Counted from the stretch's first letter, positions 1 through 6,084 are shown. The stretch: DNA of 6,084 nucleotides from Candidatus Aminicenantota bacterium (GCA_030620255.1 JAUXFB010000097.1:1-6084); one strand, 5' to 3'. Numbers and translations: made by a program. The notes: generated from the sequence alone by a model not told the origin.

Positions 1-433
1 AAAGCGCTTCATCAAAATATTTTGTTTCCTTAAAATCTGATTTTTTTAAGAATTTTACATACTTGAATGCAGATTTACCTTTAAATTCGCACCCTGTAAA
101 TATTGCATCATCATAGAATACAACATTATGTACAGTTTTTTTATCTTCATCATTAATATAAGCAAGAAAATCATTTGCAAAAGAACAGTTAACAAATGAT
201 ACAGGAACACGTACATGCACAATGTATTCTTTATGACACAAACCTGATCTCTTTAATGTAATATCTTTTACAGACCTGAAGTCAACATCTCCCGTAATCT
301 CAACGTTTTTGTAAGAAACTGCTTCTCCATTGTTAATCTTTTTAATAATATCATTTGCCTTTACCTGAGCTTTTGAATAACAAAGGGTTAAGACAAAAAA
401 GATAATAAGAATAAAAATAATAATTTTTTTCAT
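1..433 (-). CDS. Secreted pentapeptide-repeat-like protein, 3' end cut off by the window edge
   Basis: The minus strand stays open for 144 codons from an ATG at 433-431 to the window edge, so the C-terminus is missing. The start is well supported: GGAGG lies at 447-443, 9 nt upstream, and the only further in-frame ATG (463) meets a stop at once. Residues 1-20 are a lysine start plus a long hydrophobic stretch, followed by S-K-A, which fits signal peptidase I cleavage after A22. An LTLC stretch is not a proper lipobox. The mature N-terminus (ANDIIKKINNG, then VEITGDVDF at about 44-52) matches the lead-in common in pentapeptide-repeat proteins. From about residue 110, phenylalanines recur at alternating 5- and 6-residue steps (F112, F117, F123, F128, F134, F140), the register of the Pentapeptide_3-like right-handed beta-helix. 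The protein is therefore probably exported and beta-helical. Its role is unknown; many such proteins are uncharacterised. It diverges from tdh. I found no convincing promoter of its own. Confidence 0.65.
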   Translation of the reverse strand, partial: MKKIIIFILIIFFVLTLCYSKAQVKANDIIKKINNGEAVSYKNVEITGDVDFRSVKDITLKRSGLCHKEYIVHVRVPVSFVNCSFANDFLAYINDEDKKTVHNVVFYDDAIFTGCEFKGKSAFKYVKFLKKSDFKETKYFDEAL

Positions 434-558
434 AGTTTTTTTCCTCCTTTTTTAAAAAAACATAATTCTAACACTGTTCTAATATAACGATACAATAGTG
501 CAAAATGTTCCTGAAAAATTCTACATGGATAAGAAGGCTAAAAATGTAATTCGAAATC

Positions 559-587
559 TTGACAATTTAATGGAATTTAATTACAAT
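559..587 (+). promoter_or_regulatory. Sigma70-type promoter for tdh
   Basis: TTGACA at 559-564 is a perfect -35 box. It is followed by exactly 17 bp and then TACAAT at 582-587, a 5-of-6 match to the -10 consensus. Transcription would start near 594, giving a leader of about 20 nt. That leader carries AAGGAG at 603-608, 5 nt before the tdh ATG. This is the strongest promoter match in the window. I see no operator or inverted repeat overlapping it, so expression may be simply constitutive; that is inference. Confidence 0.75.
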
Positions 588-613
588 TTCTTTGGATTTT
601 ATAAGGAGTTAAA

Positions 614-1570
614 ATGAGAAAAATTTTAATAACAGGAGCTGTTGGTCAGATAGGTTCTGATTTAACAATGTATTTAAGAGAAAAACATGGCAATGAAAAT
701 GTTGTTGCCATAGGCCATAGGACAAAACCTTCAGAGAAATTATTAAATTCAGGTGCATTTGAATTTATAAAAATTGAAGACATCAATGAAGTAGAAAATG
801 TCATAAAGAAATATAATATAGGTACTATTTATCATCTTGCTGCAATCCTTTCTGCAATTGGTGAAAAAAACCCTCAACTTGCATGGAATGTAAATATAAA
901 TGGGCTGTACAATATTCTTGAAGTTTCAAGAGAATACAAATGTTCATTATTTGTCCCAAGTTCAATTGGTGCCTTTGGACCCTCAACACCTGCAGATAAC
1001 ACACCACAGGATACAATACAAAGACCCACTTCTATGTATGGGGTCACAAAAGTTGCAGGTGAGCTTCTTTGTGATTATTATTATACAAGATTCAATGTTG
1101 ACACAAGAGGAGTCAGATATCCGGGATTGATTTCATATGAAACCTTACCAGGTGGAGGAACTACTGATTATTCAGTTGAGATATTTTATGAAGCAATCAA
1201 AAACAAAAAATATACATGTTTTCTCAAACATGACACTATGTTAGATATGATGTATATGCCCGATGCAATCAAAGGGTGTGTAGATTTAATGGAAGCTGAC
1301 CCTGCAAAACTCAAGCACAGGAATGCTTTTAACTTAACAGCCACCAATTTTACACCTGAACAGATTGCTACTGAAATAAAAAAACATATACCAGAATTTC
1401 AAATAGACTATGATGTTGACCCTATAAGACAAGCTATTGCAGATTCATGGCCAAACCACATGGATGACTCAGCTGCAAGAGAAGAATGGGGGTGGAATCC
1501 TAAATATGATCTTGAATTAATGACAAAAGATATGCTTGAAAAGCTTGAAATAAAACTCAAGAAAGAATAG
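614..1570 (+). CDS. tdh: L-threonine 3-dehydrogenase, short-chain (epimerase-like) type
   Basis: This 318-residue protein is predicted to oxidise L-threonine to 2-amino-3-ketobutyrate with NAD+ in the cytoplasm, the first step of threonine breakdown to glycine and acetyl-CoA. It belongs to the extended short-chain dehydrogenase / UDP-sugar epimerase fold, not to the zinc-dependent alcohol-dehydrogenase-type Tdh of E. coli. Visible signs are the N-terminal Rossmann motif G8-AV-G11-QI-G14, YHLAA at 73-77, the PSS active-site stretch at 115-117, and the catalytic pair Y142-xxx-K146. GGGTTDY at 180-186 and MMYMPDA at 212-218 follow, and I recognise these as typical of the Flavobacterium/Bacteroidetes-type threonine dehydrogenases rather than sugar epimerases. 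Length is normal for the family. The start has AAGGAG 5 nt upstream and sits behind a near-consensus promoter. The usual partner Kbl (2-amino-3-ketobutyrate CoA ligase) is not in the window. A sugar-nucleotide epimerase is the main alternative, but the substrate-region motifs argue against it. Confidence 0.9.
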   Translation: MRKILITGAVGQIGSDLTMYLREKHGNENVVAIGHRTKPSEKLLNSGAFEFIKIEDINEVENVIKKYNIGTIYHLAAILSAIGEKNPQLAWNVNINGLYNILEVSREYKCSLFVPSSIGAFGPSTPADNTPQDTIQRPTSMYGVTKVAGELLCDYYYTRFNVDTRGVRYPGLISYETLPGGGTTDYSVEIFYEAIKNKKYTCFLKHDTMLDMMYMPDAIKGCVDLMEADPAKLKHRNAFNLTATNFTPEQIATEIKKHIPEFQIDYDVDPIRQAIADSWPNHMDDSAAREEWGWNPKYDLELMTKDMLEKLEIKLKKE

Positions 1571-1590
1571 GGGTTTGATAAATCAAACCC
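1571..1590 (+). terminator. Hairpin directly after the tdh stop codon, possible terminator
   Basis: A perfect inverted repeat begins at the first base after the TAG of tdh. GGGTTTGA (1571-1578) pairs with TCAAACCC (1583-1590) around the loop TAAA, with three G-C pairs closing the base. The downstream sequence is A-rich (AAAGTAAAAAGG), not T-rich, so the classical U-tract is missing. It could be a U-less terminator, a Rho-linked end, or an RNA-stabilising 3' hairpin. The hairpin itself is certain; the terminator role is inferred from its position. Confidence 0.5.
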
Positions 1591-1617
1591 AAAGTAAAAA
1601 GGTAAAAGGAAAAAGTA

Positions 1618-1637
1618 GGATTTGGGATTTAGGATAT
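1618..1637 (+). repeat. Degenerate G-rich tandem repeat, about 7-bp unit
   Basis: GGATTT, GGGATTT and AGGATAT follow each other directly, giving about three imperfect copies of a (R)GGATTT unit. They lie in the tdh/flippase spacer after a purine-rich stretch (1591-1617). The region is too short and degenerate to assign a function. It looks like a decayed microsatellite or part of a dispersed intergenic repeat. Confidence 0.4.
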
Positions 1638-1703
1638 GGTGGAAAAAATATCAAGTAAAAATTCATCACTTGTTATTTTGACTCTTCGACACCTCAACAT
1701 TTC

Positions 1704-1733
1704 GACTTAGGCTTAAACTTAGACTTAAACTGA
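1704..1733 (+). repeat. Degenerate hexanucleotide tandem repeat
   Basis: Five consecutive hexamers share the pattern RRCTTA: GACTTA, GGCTTA, AACTTA, GACTTA and a diverged AACTGA. Just upstream, TTCGAC occurs twice, at 1685-1690 and 1701-1706. The array lies between the tdh hairpin and the operon promoter and contains no credible gene. Function is unknown. A replication-slippage product or a dispersed spacer repeat is the simplest reading. Confidence 0.55.
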
Positions 1734-1780
1734 TAAAGGAAATACTATTCAACCAATAGCAAAATAAGGGTCAGTTCTTC

Positions 1781-1809
1781 TTGACAGAAAAGTTAAAAAA
1801 TACTAATAT
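1781..1809 (+). promoter_or_regulatory. Sigma70-like promoter for the flippase-nrdR-hsp20-lon operon
   Basis: A perfect TTGACA lies at 1781-1786, followed by 17 bp and TAATAT at 1804-1809 (4 of 6 to TATAAT) in A-rich DNA. Transcription would be expected to start near 1816-1819, at or within 3 nt of the flippase ATG at 1819. No Shine-Dalgarno sequence lies between, and an in-frame TAA at 1804-1806 rules out an earlier start. If this promoter is used, the message is leaderless or nearly so. I see no CIRCE-type heat-shock operator and no clear NrdR box here. Confidence 0.55.
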
Positions 1810-1818
1810 AAAAAAACA

Positions 1819-2841
1819 ATGAAATACTTTAAATTGATTTTAATTCTTTTATTAATTATTCTCTTATTGGCTATTTTCTTCAAAGATGCTAATTTCAAAA
1901 ATGTTTTTAATGAAATAAAAAACATCAATCCAGTTTATCCACTTTTATTTATACTTGGAATATTTATAAATATGATTGTAAGAAGTTATAGATGGGGACT
2001 TATTCTTAAGCAATATAAGGAAAAAATATCTTTAAAGACATTGATTAATTTTACTGCAATTGGTTTTTTTATAAATTTCCTTCCTGGAAGAGTAGGAGAG
2101 ATCGCCAGAGGAATATTAATAGCGAGAAAAGAAAAGATAAATCAAAGTTATGGTCTTGCTTCTGTTATAATAGAAAGATTGATAGATGTGCTAATGGTTG
2201 TTATCTTATTTTTATTATCGCTCTTTTTTATAAGAGATAGCAACACCCCTTTTATGATGAATTTAAAAAAGATATCCTATTTTATGCTTCCTATTATTGT
2301 ATTTATTTTTCTTTTGTTCTATCTCATTAACTCAAAAAAAAATCTTTCTTATATTGAAAAAGCAATACGTTTCCTTGCAAAAATACTGCCACATAAATTA
2401 AGGGAAAAAGCTGTTAATTTCACACTGAATTTTATTAAAGGCTTAAGGCTGAATTTAAGATTTATTGATTTCTTAAAACTTTTTCTCTCTTCTTTACTTG
2501 TATGGATAGTTTTAATCCCCTTTTACTGGATCTTAATGAAAGGACTTGATATAAATGTTAGTTTATTTGAGACTATTCCTTTTTTCAGTATAACTGTAAT
2601 AGCTGCTGCAATTCCTACTCCTGGAATGGCAGGCAGTCTTGATGCTGGAGCAAAACTGGGTTTAATAACATTATTCAAGGTAGCGGAAAGTACAGCAGTT
2701 GCATATACTCTTGTGTTTCACTTCCTGATTTTATTATTTATTACGGTTTTTGGTCTAATATCTCTATGGATGCAGGGATTAAATTTTAAAATGATAAAAA
2801 ATATAAAGGATAAAAAAAATGAAGTGCCCTTATTGCAATAA
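1819..2841 (+). CDS. Flippase-like integral membrane protein, lysylphosphatidylglycerol-synthase TM-region (UPF0104) family
   Basis: This 340-residue protein sits in the cytoplasmic membrane. Hydrophobic segments lie near residues 4-21, 40-57, 74-90, 122-138, 153-170, 220-240, 252-268 and 294-318, so about seven or eight membrane spans are likely. Family signatures are PGRVGEIARGIL at 89-100, the ER...D element at 119-123, and the conserved glycine/proline loop IPTPGMAGSLDAG at 265-277. The family is the membrane half of MprF-type lysyl-phosphatidylglycerol synthases/flippases. Free-standing members such as this one lack the soluble aminoacyl-transfer domain and are usually linked to lipid or glycolipid translocation. 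The substrate cannot be told from sequence. The start has no Shine-Dalgarno site and lies next to the predicted transcription start. The last 23 bases overlap nrdR in another frame, and the nrdR ribosome-binding site lies inside this gene, so the two are probably co-transcribed. Confidence 0.8.
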   Translation: MKYFKLILILLLIILLLAIFFKDANFKNVFNEIKNINPVYPLLFILGIFINMIVRSYRWGLILKQYKEKISLKTLINFTAIGFFINFLPGRVGEIARGILIARKEKINQSYGLASVIIERLIDVLMVVILFLLSLFFIRDSNTPFMMNLKKISYFMLPIIVFIFLLFYLINSKKNLSYIEKAIRFLAKILPHKLREKAVNFTLNFIKGLRLNLRFIDFLKLFLSSLLVWIVLIPFYWILMKGLDINVSLFETIPFFSITVIAAAIPTPGMAGSLDAGAKLGLITLFKVAESTAVAYTLVFHFLILLFITVFGLISLWMQGLNFKMIKNIKDKKNEVPLLQ

Positions 2842-3274
2842 TTTAGAAGACAAAGTAATGGAAACAAGAGAAAGTAAAGATGGAAATTATATTAGAAGAA
2901 GAAGGGAATGCTTAAGTTGTGGGAAGAGATTTACCACTTATGAGAAATTCGAAAATATTCCTCTAACTGTTGTAAAGAAAGATGGGAGAAGAGAAGAATT
3001 TGATATTGATAAAGTAAGAAAAGGTCTATATCGTGCTGTGGAAAAAAGGCCTGTTCCTACAAAACAAATAGAACAAATCGCTTTCCAAATTGAAGAGATG
3101 GTTTCTAACAGTGAAAAGGAAGTAAAAACAAAAAAAATCGGGGAATATATAATGGAGAAATTAAAATCTCTTGACAAAGTCGCATACGTAAGATTTGCTT
3201 CAGTTTACCTTGAATTCAAAAGTCTTGAAGAATTTCTATGTGAACTTAACAATTTGCTAAAAAAGGAGGAGTAA
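2819..3274 (+). CDS. nrdR: Transcriptional repressor NrdR
   Basis: NrdR is a nucleotide-sensing repressor of ribonucleotide reductase genes. It binds ATP/dATP in an ATP-cone domain and DNA through a zinc ribbon, at paired NrdR boxes in its target promoters. All hallmarks are present in 151 residues, the normal length. The zinc ribbon has C3, C6, C31 and C34; the conserved RRRRECLSCGKRFTTYE spans 26-42; the ATP-cone runs from about 47 to 137, beginning with VVKKDGRREEFD. The start overlaps the flippase gene by 23 bp and has AAAGGA at 2805-2810, 8 nt upstream. The next gene begins directly after its stop. No ribonucleotide reductase gene and no clear NrdR box (a 16-bp AT-rich palindrome) is visible in the window, so its targets lie elsewhere. 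Identification is very secure. Confidence 0.97.
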   Translation: MKCPYCNNLEDKVMETRESKDGNYIRRRRECLSCGKRFTTYEKFENIPLTVVKKDGRREEFDIDKVRKGLYRAVEKRPVPTKQIEQIAFQIEEMVSNSEKEVKTKKIGEYIMEKLKSLDKVAYVRFASVYLEFKSLEEFLCELNNLLKKEE

Positions 3275-3676
3275 ATGGAAAAAAAAAATTACCCTTTTTT
3301 TGAAATAGAAATAGGGAAAAATTTTTCAAAAGGTATTAGTACAAATGTTGACTGGGAGCCAAGAACAAATATAATTGAAACCAAAAATTCATTGATTGTT
3401 GAAGTTGAACTCCCGGGTGTAAATAAAGAAGATGTTTCTATCTTTCTACAAAGCAGCAGGGAATTAATAATAAAGGGAGTAAAAAAACAACCTAAAATAG
3501 ATAAAGACCAGGTTACATACTATCTATTTGAAAGAGAATTTGGAAACTTTTATAAACATATTGTAATTGATATTTTTCTAGATACTTCAAACATTAAATC
3601 AATTATGGATAATGGCGTTTTAATAGTTAAAATAGCTAAAAAAAATAGTAAAACAATTTCAGGTGATATTAAATAA
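3275..3676 (+). CDS. Hsp20/alpha-crystallin family small heat-shock protein
   Basis: This 133-residue protein is predicted to be an ATP-independent holdase chaperone that binds unfolding proteins in the cytoplasm. The alpha-crystallin domain covers about residues 27-122: WEPRTNIIET at its start, VEVELPGVNKEDV at 42-54, FEREFGNF at 85-92, and the NGVL signature at 113-116 leading into IVKI. The N-terminal arm is short (about 25 residues). The C-terminal tail is only about 12 residues and lacks the usual I/V-x-I/V anchoring motif, so oligomer assembly may differ from typical members. The gene starts at the base after the nrdR stop, with a full AAGGAGG at 3263-3269, and ends 11 bp before lon. 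A run of ten A's lies in codons 2-5. Pairing with Lon suggests joint handling of damaged proteins. Family assignment is secure. Confidence 0.92.
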   Translation: MEKKNYPFFEIEIGKNFSKGISTNVDWEPRTNIIETKNSLIVEVELPGVNKEDVSIFLQSSRELIIKGVKKQPKIDKDQVTYYLFEREFGNFYKHIVIDIFLDTSNIKSIMDNGVLIVKIAKKNSKTISGDIK

Positions 3677-3687
3677 AGAGGAAGAAA

Positions 3688-6075
3688 ATGGCAAATGAGA
3701 AAAGAGAAAAAAACCAAGATATTCAAAAAAATGAAACCAAAGATAAATTAAAAATCCCGGAAACTCTTCCTGTTCTTGTACTGAGAGATATAGTAGTTTT
3801 CCCCTATATGATTGTCCCTCTATATGTTGGCAGGGATAAATCAAAAAAAGCTGTTGATAAGGCACTAAATTCCAATAGACTGATAGTGCTTTTAACTCAA
3901 AAAGAGGGGGATATTGAAAATCCATCAAAAAATGATTTATATATGTTTGGAACTGTTGCTTTAATTGTTAGAATGCTAAAACTTCCAGATGGAAGAATGA
4001 GAGTGTTAGCGCAAGGAGTTTCAAGAGTAAAAATAAATTCAATTGAAGATAACAGTAAAATCATAACTTCAAAAATCAGCACTATTGAAGATAAAGAACC
4101 TAAAATATTAAAACTAGAAGAAAAAGCTCTTGTTAAAAATGTACGTCAGAAATTTGAACAAACAGCAAAATTAGGTAAGCAAATTCCAAATGAGATTTTT
4201 GTAATTATTGAAAACATTGATGAACCAGGAAAACTTGCTGATATTATTGCATCACATCTTGATTTAAAAATAGATGATTCAGAAAAAATCCTTAAAGAAG
4301 AAGAACCTATAAAAAGATTACAAAAAGTCTATGAATTTTTAACTTATGAATTAGAAATGCTTAATATTCAAAATAAAATAACTTTAAAAGCTCAGGGTGA
4401 AATGGACAAAAACCAAAAAGAATATTTTTTAAGACAGCAATTGAGAGCAATACAGAGAGAATTGGGAGAAGAAGGAGAAAATGCAGAAGAAATAAAGAAC
4501 TACCGTAAAAAATTAGAAGAAATAAAAATGCCTAAAAATGCAAAAAAAGAGGCTAAAAAGAATATTGAAAAACTACAAAAGATGCACCCTGAATCAGCTG
4601 AAAGCACTGTTGTAAGAAATTACCTGGACTGGATGCTGGAACTCCCATGGTCTATTTCAACAAAAGATAATTTAAATATAAAAAGAGCTAAAGAAATATT
4701 AGATCAAGACCATTATGGACTTGAAAAAGTAAAAGAGAGAATACTTGAATATTTGAGTGTAAAAAAACTGACTAACAAAACTCATGGATCAATACTTTGT
4801 TTTGTAGGTCCCCCTGGTGTAGGTAAAACATCACTTGGCAAATCAATTGCAAGAGCATTAAACAAAAAGTTTATCAGAATATCTTTAGGTGGAGTAAGGG
4901 ATGAAGCAGAAATTAGAGGGCATCGAAGAACATATATTGGAGCTATGCCAGGAAAGATCATACAGAATATAAAAAGAAGTGGCTCAAACAACCCTGTTTT
5001 TATGATAGATGAAGTTGATAAGATTGGTACAGATTTTCGAGGCGATCCATCTTCCGCATTACTTGAAGTTCTTGACCCTGAACAAAACAATTCATTTGTT
5101 GACCATTATCTTGATATTGCTTTTGACCTTTCAAAAGTTCTTTTCATAACAACAGCAAATACACTTGAAACTATCCAGCCTGCTTTTCGAGACAGAATGG
5201 AAATAATTCATATTCATGGATATACTCAAGAAGAAAAAATAGAAATCGCAAAACGACATTTACTAAAAAGGCAGATATATGAAAATGGCCTTGATAAAGA
5301 ATTAATCAGTTTTAGTAAAGGTGCAATACAAAATTTGATTGCTTTATATACAAGAGAAGCAGGTGTAAGAAACTTAGAACGTGAAATTGGAAATGTGTGC
5401 AGAAAAATCGCCCATAAAATTGCAGCTGGAACAAAAAAACTATATAAGATTAGCACAAGAAATATCGAAAAATATGCAGGATTACCTAAATTATTTAAAG
5501 ATCAGCTTTTAGAAGAAGATTCTATAGGTGTTGCAACTGGTATGGCATGGACACCTTATGGTGGAGACATTCTCTTTATTGAAGTAAAACTGTTCCCAGG
5601 AAAGGGTAATCTGATATTAACAGGATCTCTTGGTGATGTAATGAAAGAATCAGCAACTGCTGCATTGAGCTTTTTAAAATCAAAAGCAAAACAACTGTTA
5701 ATAAAGGAAACACAATTTGAAAAAAACGATATTCACATTCATGTTCCTGAAGGTGGTATACCTAAAGATGGTCCTTCTGCGGGTATAACTGTGACTACAG
5801 CCCTATGCTCTGCTTTTACATCGGTCCCAATAAACAGAAAAGTGTCAATGACAGGTGAAATAACATTAAGAGGGAAAATACTCCCTGTTGGAGGAGTAAA
5901 GGAAAAGATTTTAGCTGCAAAACGAGCTGGTATAAATAAAATAGTTCTACCATTTGAAAATAAAAAGGATCTTACAGAGTTAAAAGAGGCTTACTTAACA
6001 GGGATTGAATTTGTGTTCGTAAAAAAAATAGAGGAAGCAGTTAACACAGCTATGTGTAAAAAGATCTTTTTATGA
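3688..6075 (+). CDS. lon: ATP-dependent protease Lon (LonA type)
   Basis: Lon is a hexameric cytoplasmic AAA+ serine protease that unfolds and degrades damaged and regulatory proteins. At 795 residues this copy is full length and all parts are visible. The N-terminal substrate-binding domain starts at LPVLVLRDIVVFP (from residue 27) and runs to about 220. A charged coiled-coil stretch follows at about 230-310. The AAA+ module has Walker A GPPGVGKT at 374-381, Walker B ending in D441-E442, sensor-1 N491, a probable arginine finger R503 and sensor-2 R561. The protease domain begins near 590 and has S697 in PKDGPSAG and K740 in GGVKEK, spaced 43 residues apart as in the E. coli S679/K722 dyad. 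There is no membrane insertion, so this is not archaeal-type LonB. The start has a GAGG-type ribosome site at 3678-3681. It is the distal gene of the nrdR-hsp20-lon operon. I see no separate heat-shock promoter. Confidence 0.97.
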   Translation: MANEKREKNQDIQKNETKDKLKIPETLPVLVLRDIVVFPYMIVPLYVGRDKSKKAVDKALNSNRLIVLLTQKEGDIENPSKNDLYMFGTVALIVRMLKLPDGRMRVLAQGVSRVKINSIEDNSKIITSKISTIEDKEPKILKLEEKALVKNVRQKFEQTAKLGKQIPNEIFVIIENIDEPGKLADIIASHLDLKIDDSEKILKEEEPIKRLQKVYEFLTYELEMLNIQNKITLKAQGEMDKNQKEYFLRQQLRAIQRELGEEGENAEEIKNYRKKLEEIKMPKNAKKEAKKNIEKLQKMHPESAESTVVRNYLDWMLELPWSISTKDNLNIKRAKEILDQDHYGLEKVKERILEYLSVKKLTNKTHGSILCFVGPPGVGKTSLGKSIARALNKKFIRISLGGVRDEAEIRGHRRTYIGAMPGKIIQNIKRSGSNNPVFMIDEVDKIGTDFRGDPSSALLEVLDPEQNNSFVDHYLDIAFDLSKVLFITTANTLETIQPAFRDRMEIIHIHGYTQEEKIEIAKRHLLKRQIYENGLDKELISFSKGAIQNLIALYTREAGVRNLEREIGNVCRKIAHKIAAGTKKLYKISTRNIEKYAGLPKLFKDQLLEEDSIGVATGMAWTPYGGDILFIEVKLFPGKGNLILTGSLGDVMKESATAALSFLKSKAKQLLIKETQFEKNDIHIHVPEGGIPKDGPSAGITVTTALCSAFTSVPINRKVSMTGEITLRGKILPVGGVKEKILAAKRAGINKIVLPFENKKDLTELKEAYLTGIEFVFVKKIEEAVNTAMCKKIFL

Positions 6076-6084
6076 ATGAACAAA
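6072..6084 (+). CDS. Possible start of the next operon gene, cut by the window edge
   Basis: An ATG at 6072-6074 overlaps the lon TGA as ATGA, and a second ATG lies at 6076-6078 in another frame. Both stay open to the window edge, for four and three codons. The spacing fits continuation of the tight operon. Neither has a clear Shine-Dalgarno site, and too little is present to identify a product. Confidence 0.25.

Noticed and set aside
465..494. Minus-strand promoter for the pentapeptide-repeat gene (TTGTAT ... TAGAAT)
   Set aside because: The boxes match loosely and are 19 bp apart. In DNA this AT-rich such matches are expected by chance.
1652..1680. CAAGT/ACTTG inverted repeat followed by TTATTTT as a second terminator after tdh
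   Set aside because: The stem is only 5 bp with an 11-nt loop, too weak to support a call.
1636..1710. A 24-codon plus-strand reading frame (ATG at 1636) in the tdh/flippase spacer
   Set aside because: It has no properly spaced Shine-Dalgarno site, runs through the degenerate repeats and has no recognisable features, so it is most likely chance.
3171..3199. TTGACA inside nrdR as a possible internal promoter for hsp20-lon
   Set aside because: The -35 box is perfect, but the sequence 17 bp on (TTTGCT) and neighbouring spacings are poor -10 matches. The bases also encode the conserved LDKVAYVRF segment of NrdR, which explains them.
4782..5090. Long open frame on the minus strand within lon
   Set aside because: It lies opposite the AAA+ core of an intact lon, has no ribosome-binding site I can support and shows no family motif, so it is an antisense shadow.

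Overview
This is an AT-rich bacterial window that reads as ordinary chromosome. It carries one partial gene, five complete genes and perhaps the first bases of another. I see no mobile element, tRNA, rRNA, CRISPR array or phage gene. The organism cannot be named from this. The features point to a low-GC, probably anaerobic or uncultivated bacterium: Shine-Dalgarno sites of the AAGGAGG type, sigma70-like promoters, bacterial NrdR and LonA, and the short-chain (epimerase-like) type of threonine dehydrogenase.

Left part (1-613). A minus-strand gene runs off the left edge. It encodes a secreted protein with pentapeptide-like repeats. A 180-bp divergent spacer follows, holding an excellent promoter (TTGACA, 17 bp, TACAAT) about 25 bp before tdh.

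Middle (614-1818). tdh encodes an NAD-dependent L-threonine 3-dehydrogenase and is probably transcribed alone. A perfect GC-capped hairpin follows directly after its stop codon. The 248-bp spacer after that is low in complexity, with short degenerate 6-7 bp tandem repeats, and ends in a second promoter that lies almost on top of the next start codon.

Right part (1819-6084). One tight operon on the plus strand contains a flippase-like membrane protein of the lysylphosphatidylglycerol-synthase transmembrane (UPF0104) family, nrdR, a small heat-shock protein (hsp20) and lon. A further gene may start inside the lon stop codon. The genes overlap or lie 0-11 bp apart. Hsp20 and Lon form a proteostasis pair: one holds unfolded proteins and the other degrades them. 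NrdR, the repressor of ribonucleotide reductase genes, shares their transcript.

No clearly new system is visible. The points most worth a second look are the apparently leaderless start of the operon, the flippase/nrdR overlap and nrdR-hsp20-lon grouping, the Hsp20 that lacks the usual C-terminal motif and has an A10 tract in its first codons, the repeat-rich spacer, and a small protein-like reading frame that overlaps the tdh start.
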